32,398 bases of DNA from a virus, in IMG/VR virus record IMGVR_UViG_3300030098_002554, positions 1-32,398 of that record, one strand, 5' to 3'. The notes under the pieces were generated by a model. The model was not told the DNA's origin. It made no database searches and saw only the letters and a program-made list of their open reading frames with translations. Positions 18,165 to 26,092 of the stretch are shown in pieces (position 1 is the first letter of the stretch; every line of letters begins with the position of its first letter). The position numbers and the translations under genes were made by a program.

Positions 18165-18170
18165 TCTCCT
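18165..18170 (-). promoter_or_regulatory. AGGAGA ribosome site deciding a GTG start
   Basis: AGGAGA lies five bases before the GTG at 18159 and also contains part of the upstream gene's TAG stop. It is too far from the in-frame ATG at 18135 (29 bases), so it supports GTG as the real start of the polyproline protein. Confidence 0.65.
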
Positions 18171-18384
18171 AACTAGTATCAATAGTAATTTGATCTGTTT
18201 TATTAAATTGTTCTTCTCTTAATTCTTCTTGTTTATCTTTTAACCAATGTAAAACTTTAAGTTGACCTTTAAGTTCACAAGTTTTATCCCAAGTATCACA
18301 AGTATATACTAAATGAGCCCCAAAGTTATTCTCTAAAACTCTAATTAAACCATTGGTTATCACTATATCATTCTCAAAATCCAT
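18169..18384 (-). CDS. Small acidic protein, unknown
   Basis: 71 residues with AGGAGA eight bases before the ATG. It opens MDFENDIVITNGLIRVLENN and has two cysteines ten or so residues apart in VYTCDTWDKTCELKG. The second half is a charged helix (LHWLKDKQEELREEQFNK). No known family is recognised. It is the first gene after the short 47-base gap that separates the nucleotide-metabolism block from the virion block. Its stop overlaps the ribosome site of the next gene. Confidence 0.7.
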   Translation of the reverse strand: MDFENDIVITNGLIRVLENNFGAHLVYTCDTWDKTCELKGQLKVLHWLKDKQEELREEQFNKTDQITIDTS

Positions 18385-18431
18385 CTAAAATGTCTCCTAA
18401 AGAGTTGAAATTTATGTATAATTATTTCATA

Positions 18432-18878
18432 TTATAACTTTCTACCCCAACATATTTTTTTGCTTTGTGGTTGATCGGTTCTTCGATTCATCCGTGAAGG
18501 ACAATTCCAATCACCACCCTTGGTTGTTCTTAATATTTTCCAACCAACAGCTTTTAGACTCACACCTAATTCTTCTTCTAAAATATATGTTTGGATAAGT
18601 TTATATCCTAAATGTTTCGATATGGTTGCTGCTTTTGCATATAAAAAAGAACACGAATTTTTTGTTCCATCAGTACATAGTCTGGTTATTTCAATTACTT
18701 TTCTAGGATTTATTGCTCTAGATACTGGTCTTCCAACAATACATACCCCAACCAAAATACCATCTTTTAATGCACCTATAGAAAAGCGGTGTCCAACCAC
18801 AGGCTTATGATGTCTATGATGTTTGTCAATAAACTCATTAGCGAGTTTTAACTCCATTTGAGCAACTTGCATAATCAT
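18432..18878 (-). CDS. XF1762-like protein, GNAT-fold / Mom-related
   Basis: 148 residues, start forming an ATGA overlap with the RNR stop; a second Met two codons in is equally possible. Segments typical of the phage XF1762 family are present: ANEFIDKHHRHHKPVVGHRF, SIGALKDGILVGVCIVGRPV, EITRLCTDGTKNSCSFLYAK and LGVSLKAVGWKIL. The pattern of strand, helix and late 'GWK' element fits a GNAT fold. From general knowledge this family is compared with phage Mu Mom, a GNAT-like enzyme that modifies adenine in DNA; substrate and reaction here are unknown. The conserved HHRHHKP and CTDG motifs look like an active site. Coupling to RNR hints at a nucleotide or DNA role, which is inference. Confidence 0.75.
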   Translation of the reverse strand: MIMQVAQMELKLANEFIDKHHRHHKPVVGHRFSIGALKDGILVGVCIVGRPVSRAINPRKVIEITRLCTDGTKNSCSFLYAKAATISKHLGYKLIQTYILEEELGVSLKAVGWKILRTTKGGDWNCPSRMNRRTDQPQSKKICWGRKL

Positions 18879-20809
18879 TTAGTAGGACAAACACCAGTAG
18901 CACACTCATCATTTTCTATCTCATGTGAGCTATCAGTATCACTAAAATCTACTTCAGTTAACTGTGAGACATACTCATTATAGACTTCTTCAGTTACTAC
19001 TTCTTGCGGTAAGTACGAATAGACGGTATTAGTAATGGGAAGAAAGCTAACACCAACGTAACTAGACCAATTATTTTGGAGCCAATCTCGAATAGCAGGG
19101 ATCTCATCCTCTTTATAATAAACTGAAATCGAGCAGTTCTGTTCAACGTAAGAATCCATGAGTAACTTGTAGCGTTCCAGCTGTTCAATAGCCGTCTCGT
19201 TATTAACATATTTATCTCCATCTTTAGAAAATCTAATGTTCTCCCAAGCTACAGGAAAAGTAACAATAGCATTATGCTCATCAACAGGACTATTAACCAC
19301 ATGGTATCCTGCTTCCCTAAGTTTAGGTAACATAGGATCATTAACAGAAAAATTAACATTATTAAATACATACCTACCAATAGGTTTATGACATCCCTCA
19401 GTAGTATCCATAATTTTACTTAGAGTACCACTAGGTTTAACAGTAGTTACATTCTTAGGACGTTGAGTACCTAACTCATCTGCCATAGAATACGCGCCAT
19501 GTACTGCTATGTTTTTGAAACGCTTATAATCATACTCACTGAGGTCATCTCTTGTTGTAATTCCGGTGAGCCCCACTCCACACAAGCGGAGGTATTCGTT
19601 ATTCTCATGCCAAGTTCGTTGAAGTATTCCATCATCCAAGTTAACCAAAGTTTGTCTGTAGTTTGCTCTTGCAATAATATAAAGTGCTCGTTCAAGTCCT
19701 CCACTGTCATTCCTGAATTTACTAAGATCGACTTCGGAAAGGTTACAGAAACTTTTATTCCCAAGCAAGATTTCAGCACAGGGATTAACTCCTGTAAACC
19801 AAGGTGCTCTTTTTCTAGCAGCTTCGCCATTGATAAGTCCTGGTTCTGATCCTCCTGATTCTTGAACGATGTTGAAGAAATCTTGTAACTCTTCATCTGT
19901 GGGTTTCCTCCAGAACACTACTGAATTATTAGATTGAGACCGATGTGGAAATTTATTAAGATCATCTTTAGCTCTAGCAAAAGCTTCCCACTCTGGAGTA
20001 TCATAGTAAGCCAAAGCTATCTCAGCTGATCTACGAGAAGATAATACTGTACCTAACCAATTCATGATGTCCAGTATATCTATCTTACCTAGAAGTTGAC
20101 CGGATTTCTTACTTAAAATTTGAACTATTGCTGTGAAGGCTTTAGCGAGGGGAGCATCACCGCTTGAGATCCATCCATACCCACTGAGTCGTTGTCCAGC
20201 TGGTCTGAGTTGTGAGAGATCGAGTATGAACTTTGTAGCTTTCCCTTTGAAAGCCAAAATTTTACCGATAGACTTTGCCCACGCTTCAGCGGAGTCTCCA
20301 ACTGTAAGTGTCCAAGTCCCGGAATCGAAAGTCTCTTTGTTTCCTTCATGGCCTCCTTTCTTAGTTCTTCTTGAACGGATGACTTGCACATCTTTGATCG
20401 GGGATGTGAAACCCGATAGTGTTCCAACAACAGGTGTAAATCCCACGCCACATCCCTGCAACAAGAGCCATAAAGAGTCAACCACGTCATGTATAGTCTC
20501 CAATTTTAAGTGAGCACAATTAAACTGACTAGCTTCTCTACGTTTAGCTACCTCAGTTCCTCCTAGCCACAATGTTCTACCGCTAACACACACCTTACGA
20601 TCTAACATAAGCTGACGTAATTCTTTTAATTCATCATTGATCTCTGTATACTCAGGGGTCTCTGGTTTACCTAAAGCTCTATCCCAAAGCCACCCTTGAT
20701 GATGTATCACCCTGTCTACTGTTTGTTCCCACGTCTCATACCCTGTCTCTGTAGGTCTATTGTAGGTACGTCTTGTTATGACTTGTGCTCTTACCGATGG
20801 TTTATTCAA
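18875..20809 (-). CDS. nrdJ: Adenosylcobalamin-dependent (class II) ribonucleotide reductase, monomeric RTPR type
   Basis: 644 residues. Reduces ribonucleotides to deoxyribonucleotides using a B12-generated radical. Visible residues: Cys98 (SQFNCAH) and Cys355 (SFCNLSE) as the redox pair; Cys344 with Glu346 in GVNPCAEILL as radical and acid residues; and a C-terminal CATGVC pair (636 and 641) that regenerates the active site. The 11-residue spacing between Cys344 and Cys355 equals that of Cys408 and Cys419 in the Lactobacillus leichmannii enzyme. It is about 95 residues shorter than that enzyme. The start is TTG, overlapping the MazG-like stop as TTGA with GGAGGG upstream; the first in-frame ATG is far inside the domain. 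It supplies dNTPs for replication and needs host or imported B12. Confidence 0.95.
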   Translation of the reverse strand: MNKPSVRAQVITRRTYNRPTETGYETWEQTVDRVIHHQGWLWDRALGKPETPEYTEINDELKELRQLMLDRKVCVSGRTLWLGGTEVAKRREASQFNCAHLKLETIHDVVDSLWLLLQGCGVGFTPVVGTLSGFTSPIKDVQVIRSRRTKKGGHEGNKETFDSGTWTLTVGDSAEAWAKSIGKILAFKGKATKFILDLSQLRPAGQRLSGYGWISSGDAPLAKAFTAIVQILSKKSGQLLGKIDILDIMNWLGTVLSSRRSAEIALAYYDTPEWEAFARAKDDLNKFPHRSQSNNSVVFWRKPTDEELQDFFNIVQESGGSEPGLINGEAARKRAPWFTGVNPCAEILLGNKSFCNLSEVDLSKFRNDSGGLERALYIIARANYRQTLVNLDDGILQRTWHENNEYLRLCGVGLTGITTRDDLSEYDYKRFKNIAVHGAYSMADELGTQRPKNVTTVKPSGTLSKIMDTTEGCHKPIGRYVFNNVNFSVNDPMLPKLREAGYHVVNSPVDEHNAIVTFPVAWENIRFSKDGDKYVNNETAIEQLERYKLLMDSYVEQNCSISVYYKEDEIPAIRDWLQNNWSSYVGVSFLPITNTVYSYLPQEVVTEEVYNEYVSQLTEVDFSDTDSSHEIENDECATGVCPTK

Positions 20810-21180
20810 TTAATTAATCCCTCCAATATCGGAGGCTCATAGTTAAGTCCTTTCTGGACTTTCCCACTAGCGTCCTTGATTAATGGTAATTTACTCATGT
20901 TAGATTTATGGACTAACTCAAAGGCTTTATCAAAGTCCATACCAAATGATACTGCCATCCCCTTTATAACATATACAACGTCACACATTTCTTTTAATAA
21001 ATCCTGCATCATTACATGACGTTCTTCCAAATCTAGATTAGTTTCAAGTTCAAGAGCTACCTCTGCTAATTCTTGTATCTCTTCAAAGATAAGCTTTAGC
21101 CTAAAGTCCATTAACTCTTTACTATATGGTTGATCAATGGCTAACTCCATCTTCTCATGAAACTCTCTAACTTTTTTCAT
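20806..21180 (-). CDS. MazG-like nucleotide pyrophosphohydrolase
   Basis: 124 residues, all helical. The metal-binding signature of the MazG / all-alpha NTP pyrophosphatase superfamily is visible as FEEIQELAEVALE in the first half and LKEMCDVVYVIKG in the second (EExxE and ExxD). The C-terminal segment SNMSKLPLIKDASGKVQKGL resembles phage PRA-PH-like members. Such enzymes hydrolyse (d)NTPs or alarmone-like nucleotides to the monophosphate. The ATG overlaps the DUF3310 stop, and the stop overlaps the TTG of RNR, so the cassette is translated as a unit. Substrate not deducible. Confidence 0.88.
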   Translation of the reverse strand: MKKVREFHEKMELAIDQPYSKELMDFRLKLIFEEIQELAEVALELETNLDLEERHVMMQDLLKEMCDVVYVIKGMAVSFGMDFDKAFELVHKSNMSKLPLIKDASGKVQKGLNYEPPILEGLIN

Positions 21181-21496
21181 TGTAATAAAACTCCTTCATC
21201 ATCTCAATACATTTTATTGCTTTGTTTAAATCTTCAACACCATTCTTATCGCGGTGTCGTACAACATACTTAACTACCGAACCTACATCCATCCCTAATT
21301 GATTCTCTATAATAAATGTCCAAGGATCAATCTTATATTTAGCGTAGTAACTAGGACGGATATTAGTACTACCACCTTTCCACTGATCATTCAACTTCTC
21401 TTCTTCTTTATCATCCCAACCGGTTTTACAGTAAGCCATGTGCATACCATCAACTTGTTGACAATCATTACAAACTTCTACTTCGTTGGTTGCCAC
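21167..21496 (-). CDS. DUF3310 (SaV-like) domain protein
   Basis: 109 residues starting with GTG at 21496, supported by a perfect GGAGGT six bases upstream. The C-terminal 65 residues match DUF3310: SYYAKYKIDPWTFIIENQLG, then DVGSVVKYVVRHRDKNGVED and LNKAIKCIEMM. The N-terminal extension has CNDCQQ and AYC, a possible partial zinc site. DUF3310 proteins are widespread phage nucleotide-metabolism neighbours of unknown function, from general knowledge. Here it sits between the exonuclease and the MazG-like enzyme, overlapping both. Confidence 0.85.
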   Translation of the reverse strand: MATNEVEVCNDCQQVDGMHMAYCKTGWDDKEEEKLNDQWKGGSTNIRPSYYAKYKIDPWTFIIENQLGMDVGSVVKYVVRHRDKNGVEDLNKAIKCIEMMKEFYYNEKS

Positions 21497-22218
21497 AGTA
21501 TTACCTCCTCCTTATGAAAGTTATAATCATCAGCTCTTAATATTCTAGCTACTCTAGCTTGTACTAGTGCATCCTCTTCAGTCAATCCTGCTTTCTCAAA
21601 AGCTTTAACAACTGAATCCCAAGTAGGCTCTTCTAGTATCTCTGTAGCTTTCTTAGGACCTACACCAGGACATCCCTTGTAATTATCTGTAGCGTCACCG
21701 ACTAGTGTTTGATACAGGTGCATATAGTTTGCAAGAGTTTCTGTTACAGTCTCCGTTACTTCAGTGTCCATGTTAAAATACTCACATGGAATCGTTAACA
21801 TATCTTTATCAATACTAACAATAATATTCTTAGCAAACATTCCATCTGTAGCTAAAATACCTAGCGCATCATCGGCTTCACAATTAGGTAGTGTAAAAGT
21901 ATTATACATTTCTTTAATGTACTCTACCAGAAAGTTGTATCCTAAAGGTTTCTTACCACCTTTTCTGTTAGCTTTATATTCCTCTAAAATTTTGTGCCTA
22001 AAATATTTTGACCTTTTATCAGAGAAACAAATCATAAATATAGATACATTCAGTTTCTCTTGCCAGTATCTTAAAGTATTTTGAGTTTGAGCTGCCAGTT
22101 CTTCTAAGTTGGTAGCCGTAGTAATAACACCATCACCCCAATCTACTTCATTCTGTACAGCCCAACAAGTTCTGTATGTAAGTATGTCTCCGTCTATTAA
22201 TAGCCTTGAAGTCTTCAT
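21478..22218 (-). CDS. 5'-3' exonuclease (T7 gp6-like, FEN family)
   Basis: 246 residues; T7 gp6 is 300. Acidic metal-binding motifs of the flap-nuclease family are visible: LLIDGDILTYR at the start, LPNCEADDALGILA, VSIDKDMLTIP, and the helix-hairpin-helix region VGDATDNYKGCPGVGPKKAT. It removes RNA primers and degrades host DNA to feed replication. Start ATG 22218 has GGGAGA six bases upstream, although it lies inside the end of the HNH gene. The stop overlaps the DUF3310 start. Confidence 0.95.
   Translation of the reverse strand: MKTSRLLIDGDILTYRTCWAVQNEVDWGDGVITTATNLEELAAQTQNTLRYWQEKLNVSIFMICFSDKRSKYFRHKILEEYKANRKGGKKPLGYNFLVEYIKEMYNTFTLPNCEADDALGILATDGMFAKNIIVSIDKDMLTIPCEYFNMDTEVTETVTETLANYMHLYQTLVGDATDNYKGCPGVGPKKATEILEEPTWDSVVKAFEKAGLTEEDALVQARVARILRADDYNFHKEEVILWQPTK
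21503..21508 (-). promoter_or_regulatory. Consensus GGAGGT ribosome site for the DUF3310 GTG start
   Basis: A perfect GGAGGT lies six bases before the GTG at 21496, inside the exonuclease coding region. It decides this GTG as the start and should offset the weaker start codon. Confidence 0.75.
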
Positions 22219-22546
22219 CTAGATCTCCCATTTCAGCGTGTCTTTGATAATGACAGTTTTCACATACATAGACACATTTTAATATTTCTTTAAACACTTT
22301 TATTTTATCCATACTATTTGTACTCATTAAAACACCAATTTCTTTTTCTTCTGGATTTACATGGTGAAAATTTAAAGTTCTTGTATCATTCTTTAAACCA
22401 CAGTCTTGACAAGTAAAATTAAACAACCAAGCATAGAATCCAGCTCTTATTTTATACCTATAAGAGTCATAATTATTCTTTTCATGTTTCGTTCTTTGTT
22501 TTGTATGTGGATTACTTCTTCCTATAATAGAATTCATTTGATTCAT
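22148..22546 (-). CDS. HNH homing-type endonuclease
   Basis: 132 residues from ATG 22546, 26 bases after the DNA polymerase stop. The HNH core is clear: FNFTCQDCGLKNDTRTLNFH, then HHVNPEEK, and near the end VYVCENCHYQRHAEMG, giving two CxxC zinc pairs around the HH and N/H residues. The upstream part is Lys/Arg/Asn-rich (RSNPHTKQRTKHEKNN), typical of DNA-contacting flanks. The frame stays open back to an ATG at 22693 inside the polymerase gene, so the exact start is uncertain; GTG 22552 is another option. The C-terminus overlaps the first 71 bases of the exonuclease. Freestanding HNH genes between replication genes are common selfish insertions in T7-like phages. Confidence 0.8.
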   Translation of the reverse strand: MNQMNSIIGRSNPHTKQRTKHEKNNYDSYRYKIRAGFYAWLFNFTCQDCGLKNDTRTLNFHHVNPEEKEIGVLMSTNSMDKIKVFKEILKCVYVCENCHYQRHAEMGDLDEDFKAINRRRHTYIQNLLGCTE

Positions 22547-22571
22547 AAACACAACTAAATCTTCTAGAGTC

Positions 22572-24377
22572 TTAATGTGTTTCAGCCCACGTTTTTCCAA
22601 TGTGGCTAGTTGCGGAAAGTGGGCAGCCAAATTCAAAGTACTCTCCTGCTCTGGAAATAGATTCAGCTGCGTGTGATGCGATGTCTTTTGCATATTCTTC
22701 TTTAACCTCTATTTGAAACTCATCATGGATGTTAGCCACAAACTCATAATCACCTTCTTTGTAATACTGTTTGAGACGTTCATCCAATAATATTAAAGCT
22801 TTCTTCATGAGAATAGCTCCTGCGCTCTGAAGCAACGTATTTAAAGCAGAGTGTTCAGAACGTATGGATAGTTTCCTACCGTCAAGTCCAATGAGATGCC
22901 CACGTCTTCTGTATGCTTGCTTAACCTTTTCGGTAAGTTCCATAAGACCCCTGACTCCAGATAAGAGGGCACTTCTGCCTTGTCTGCCGCGATTTGCACT
23001 ACCCCCAAGAATTTTACCAAGCTTCTGATCTCCTGCCCCGTAAATGAACGCATAGAAAAAAGTTTTTGCAATATCTCTTGATGATAGTCCAAGTGCATCT
23101 CTATTGAGGGAGTGAATGTCAGTACCTTTGTCTTTAGTGCCATCAACTGCTGCTTTTGCATATATACCTCCATCATATCGTTTAAGATAACCGGCTAATG
23201 CTCTTAACTCTAAACCATCAGCATCACAACCCACCAATACAAAACCTTTACTAGCTCTAAACAACCTACGACAGTCAGTACCGTACGGACTGTAGGATGC
23301 AGGAACCTGTGCCACATTAGGGCTACTATGAGTACACCTACCAGTGACGGCCCCATTAGTGTTAACGGACCCATAGATTCTACCATTTCGTTCAAGTTTA
23401 AGCCAAGCATTGTTTCCCTCCGCTAATTGTGAAATACGTTTAGAAATTAAAAAGTGTTCTTTAAGTTCTTTACAATTGGGTAACTGTAATTCACTTAAAA
23501 CAGTCTCATCTATCTTAGGTTTACCGCTGGCAGTAAAATCTGAAGGTTGCCAACCTTGTTTCATTAAGCACCTAGAAATATGATCCCTGGAATTAGGGTT
23601 AAACTCAATACGTTTAATTTTATTATAAGATGAGCCCTTTGCAGTACCTCTCTTCTTGTTGTTAACTTTCGGAGTTACTACACCTTCTGATATAAACCAA
23701 CTACCATAACTATTTCTAAGAGTAGAGCCTAATTCTTCCTGCTTCTTGAGTAACTTCACATATAGTTGTCTAGCTTTATCAACATCAAAAGCATAGCCAT
23801 GCTCTATCTGCCTCTGAATAATCTCAGCAAACTTATGCTCTAGTTGGATAGCTTCTAACGAATAATCAATATGATCAAAATGATATTTAAGATGTGTTGT
23901 AACGCTTACATCCTGAACACAATACTCAGCCATAGCAGGAGTAAACTTAGACCACAGATCATCATCCTGAGTTCCTAAGCTTTGCTTGAGAACTCCTATT
24001 CGTTGACCCCAAGCTTTTAAACTATGGGAACCATAAAGTTTATTATCGATACTCCGTTCCTTAACATCTAACTCATATAAATCAGTATGACATAAACGTG
24101 AAAGAACGAGAGTATCCACAATCTGTGTATGTTTACTAGGAACCCATCCTAAGATCTTTTTTAAAACAGGGAAATCATAACCAATAATATTATGTCCAGT
24201 AATAGACTTGGCTTCACTCATAATTTCCAAAGCATTATCAAGACAATCATAAGGTTCTTGATTAGCAAACACCTGTCCAGCTTCAGCTCCGGCTACTGAC
24301 ATACCAATACAATGTACTTTAGTTACAGTAGGAATTAAACCGTCTGCTTCAATATCAATAATTAAGTCAAGTGCCAT
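22572..24377 (-). CDS. DNA polymerase, family A (T7 gp5-like) with reduced thioredoxin-binding region
   Basis: 601 residues; T7 gp5 is 704. The 3'-5' exonuclease domain has Asp8/Glu10 (IIDIEADG), TGHNIIGYDFP, and Tyr152/Asp156 (EYCVQDVS). Polymerase motif A is GCDADGLELR with Asp385, motif B is AKTFFYAFIYGAG with Lys438 and Tyr442, and motif C is NIHDE with Asp552. Distances from motif A to the C-terminus match T7, but motif A is 90 residues earlier. Much of the loss lies between GSWFISEGVV and IEFNPNSRDHI, where T7 carries its thioredoxin-binding insertion. GGAGAG precedes the ATG. It replicates the genome with the neighbouring helicase and SSB. Confidence 0.97.
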   Translation of the reverse strand: MALDLIIDIEADGLIPTVTKVHCIGMSVAGAEAGQVFANQEPYDCLDNALEIMSEAKSITGHNIIGYDFPVLKKILGWVPSKHTQIVDTLVLSRLCHTDLYELDVKERSIDNKLYGSHSLKAWGQRIGVLKQSLGTQDDDLWSKFTPAMAEYCVQDVSVTTHLKYHFDHIDYSLEAIQLEHKFAEIIQRQIEHGYAFDVDKARQLYVKLLKKQEELGSTLRNSYGSWFISEGVVTPKVNNKKRGTAKGSSYNKIKRIEFNPNSRDHISRCLMKQGWQPSDFTASGKPKIDETVLSELQLPNCKELKEHFLISKRISQLAEGNNAWLKLERNGRIYGSVNTNGAVTGRCTHSSPNVAQVPASYSPYGTDCRRLFRASKGFVLVGCDADGLELRALAGYLKRYDGGIYAKAAVDGTKDKGTDIHSLNRDALGLSSRDIAKTFFYAFIYGAGDQKLGKILGGSANRGRQGRSALLSGVRGLMELTEKVKQAYRRRGHLIGLDGRKLSIRSEHSALNTLLQSAGAILMKKALILLDERLKQYYKEGDYEFVANIHDEFQIEVKEEYAKDIASHAAESISRAGEYFEFGCPLSATSHIGKTWAETH

Positions 24378-24378
24378 T

Positions 24379-24501
24379 TCAGAACTCTCCTATCTGATTG
24401 TTCATCCACTTTTCTAATTTAGAAATCCTGCGATCCAATTGATCTATCCTGTTCCATTGAGCTTGTTCCACATTCTTTAAGTCTTCCTGTGGTTGTGTCA
24501 T
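24379..24501 (-). CDS. Short coiled-coil protein overlapping the primase-helicase end
   Basis: 40 residues from ATG 24501, with GCAGGAAGA upstream at good spacing. The first 28 codons overlap the primase-helicase C-terminus in another frame; the rest is unique and ends two bases before the DNA polymerase start. The sequence is an amphipathic helix (EQAQWNRIDQLDRRISKLEK) ending WMNNQIGEF, like small phage coiled-coil proteins. The frame is open further upstream to an ATG at 24678 (99 residues), but that part lies wholly inside the helicase core. I favour the short form. No function recognised. Confidence 0.55.
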   Translation of the reverse strand: MTQPQEDLKNVEQAQWNRIDQLDRRISKLEKWMNNQIGEF

Positions 24502-26092
24502 AGTAGAGTCTTCCTGCAAGTCCTGTAGATGAGCCCTTATATCTTGCTTTAAGTACTCTAACAGTAGTCTCACCGTCCGATTGTTGGTCTCTTTCAAGTC
24601 CAATGACGAAATCACTGAGTTGAGCAATTGCTCCTGACCCTCTAAGATCGCTAAGAGTGACTTGTTTCCCATCTTCATGGCCCTTTCCTTGTTGTGGTCT
24701 CTTCAGATGTGAGACAATAAACATTCCTATCTGTAATTCTTCGACTAAAGCTCTGAGCATAGTCATTAAATTATCAATTAATCTTCTCTCATCCCCACCT
24801 TCAATTCCACTGACCATAATACTGAGATGATCAAGCACAATCCAAGAAACATCGCAGGAGTGAACGAGATAACGGATACGATTAGCCAAAACAATACCAT
24901 TCAAACTCCCCCAATGATCGTATAAATATAAACGGTTATCTCCGAAAACTTTTTCCCAAATACTTCGCTTTGATTCTTCATCTAAATCTTTTTCTAAATG
25001 AAGCATCCTGTTAGCTTCAATAGACATAAAATCTAAAGCAGCCTGTCTAACTGATTCCTCAAGAGCAATATAACCTACAGTTTCACCTTTGGTAAGAAGA
25101 TAAGAAGCAATTTCCTTAACAGCTGTAGATTTCCCTGCACCAGTTCCTGCACAGAACGTAACAATTTCACCTTTTCTAGCACCTAAAGTTCTATCGTTAA
25201 GTCCTTGCCAAGGATACTCATGATCGCTAGGGCTCATAGGACAATTAACTAAATCCCATGTATCAACTCCTGCTATAATACCGTCTGGTCTATGTACTCT
25301 AGCTTTCCAGATAGCATCAACTATTGCTGACCCTCCTTCTTGACACAGTACATCACTCGCGTCCTTCTTTCCTAAACGAGCAACTTTGCATCTACCTGGT
25401 GGGAAAAGTTCTGCTACTTCTTTCGCAGCTTTTTGACCAGAACTGTCCATGTCAAACATGAGTATCGTTTCTTCAAACCCAAGCAACCACTCCAAATTTT
25501 TTGCAACAACTTTTTTTGCAGACTTGTCACCATTAGGAATGGAAACTACAGGCCATTTACAGTTCTGAGCTTCTGCAACACTAAGCGCATCTAGTTCTCC
25601 GGTGGTAATACATATTTTCTTACCATTACCCCATAGATGTTGACCCCAAAGATCAGAGCAATCGCCTAGTGATCTAAAGTCTTTACCTTTAAGTCGTACC
25701 TTTTGTCCTACTACTTTTCCATCTCTGATAAACGTTGCAAGGTGGGCAGACTTTCCTTCGTACTTTCCAATTTTATACCCGAACTTCCTACAAGTAGATT
25801 CCGATATTTTTCTCTTTGGTATCTCCTTGAACTCTCCTGCAACTGGAGTGAAAGTTCCTTTATTTTTTTGTGTTTGATTCTGATTATTACTAGAAGGGCT
25901 ACGATCAGCATACTCATAATGATCGCAGTCAATACTAAAGCAGAAAGCGTGACCATCATCGTACCTCGCTAAATTATCTTTTGATCCACAGGAAGGACAG
26001 GGTTCATGTCTTAGGCAGACACTCTCTGAGCCAACTGTCTGGTATGCTTCCTTTGGAAAAGCTAAATCCATGCTTTTTGCACCACTCTCCAT
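24419..26092 (-). CDS. DNA primase-helicase (T7 gp4-like)
   Basis: 557 residues; T7 gp4A is 566. The N-terminal zinc motif has Cys32, Cys35, Cys51 and Cys56 (PCPSCGS, FCFSIDCDHY), so this is the full primase form. The TOPRIM core shows TGELDALSVAEA and LMFDMDSSGQKAA. The DnaB-type helicase has Walker A CAGTGAGKST (Lys321), Walker B SWIVLDHLSIM and the H4 region LRGSGAIAQLSDFVIGLERD. It unwinds the fork as a hexamer and makes primers. The start overlaps the endonuclease by about 89 bases; a Met seven codons in, with GGAGAG 13 bases upstream, is an alternative. Confidence 0.97.
   Translation of the reverse strand: MESGAKSMDLAFPKEAYQTVGSESVCLRHEPCPSCGSKDNLARYDDGHAFCFSIDCDHYEYADRSPSSNNQNQTQKNKGTFTPVAGEFKEIPKRKISESTCRKFGYKIGKYEGKSAHLATFIRDGKVVGQKVRLKGKDFRSLGDCSDLWGQHLWGNGKKICITTGELDALSVAEAQNCKWPVVSIPNGDKSAKKVVAKNLEWLLGFEETILMFDMDSSGQKAAKEVAELFPPGRCKVARLGKKDASDVLCQEGGSAIVDAIWKARVHRPDGIIAGVDTWDLVNCPMSPSDHEYPWQGLNDRTLGARKGEIVTFCAGTGAGKSTAVKEIASYLLTKGETVGYIALEESVRQAALDFMSIEANRMLHLEKDLDEESKRSIWEKVFGDNRLYLYDHWGSLNGIVLANRIRYLVHSCDVSWIVLDHLSIMVSGIEGGDERRLIDNLMTMLRALVEELQIGMFIVSHLKRPQQGKGHEDGKQVTLSDLRGSGAIAQLSDFVIGLERDQQSDGETTVRVLKARYKGSSTGLAGRLYYDTTTGRLKECGTSSMEQDRSIGSQDF

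Noticed and set aside
19507-20490. Additional minus-strand frames inside the RNR gene
   Set aside because: They lie fully within RNR, whose complete set of active-site residues shows which frame is real; no ribosome sites seen.
22841-23410. Minus-strand frames of 66 and 111 codons inside DNA polymerase
   Set aside because: Internal to the polymerase frame carrying motifs A and B; translations look unstructured and lack start signals.
25703-25972. Hydrophobic small frames on both strands in the primase-helicase gene
   Set aside because: Membrane-like appearance arises from reading AT-rich codons out of frame; no independent ribosome site.
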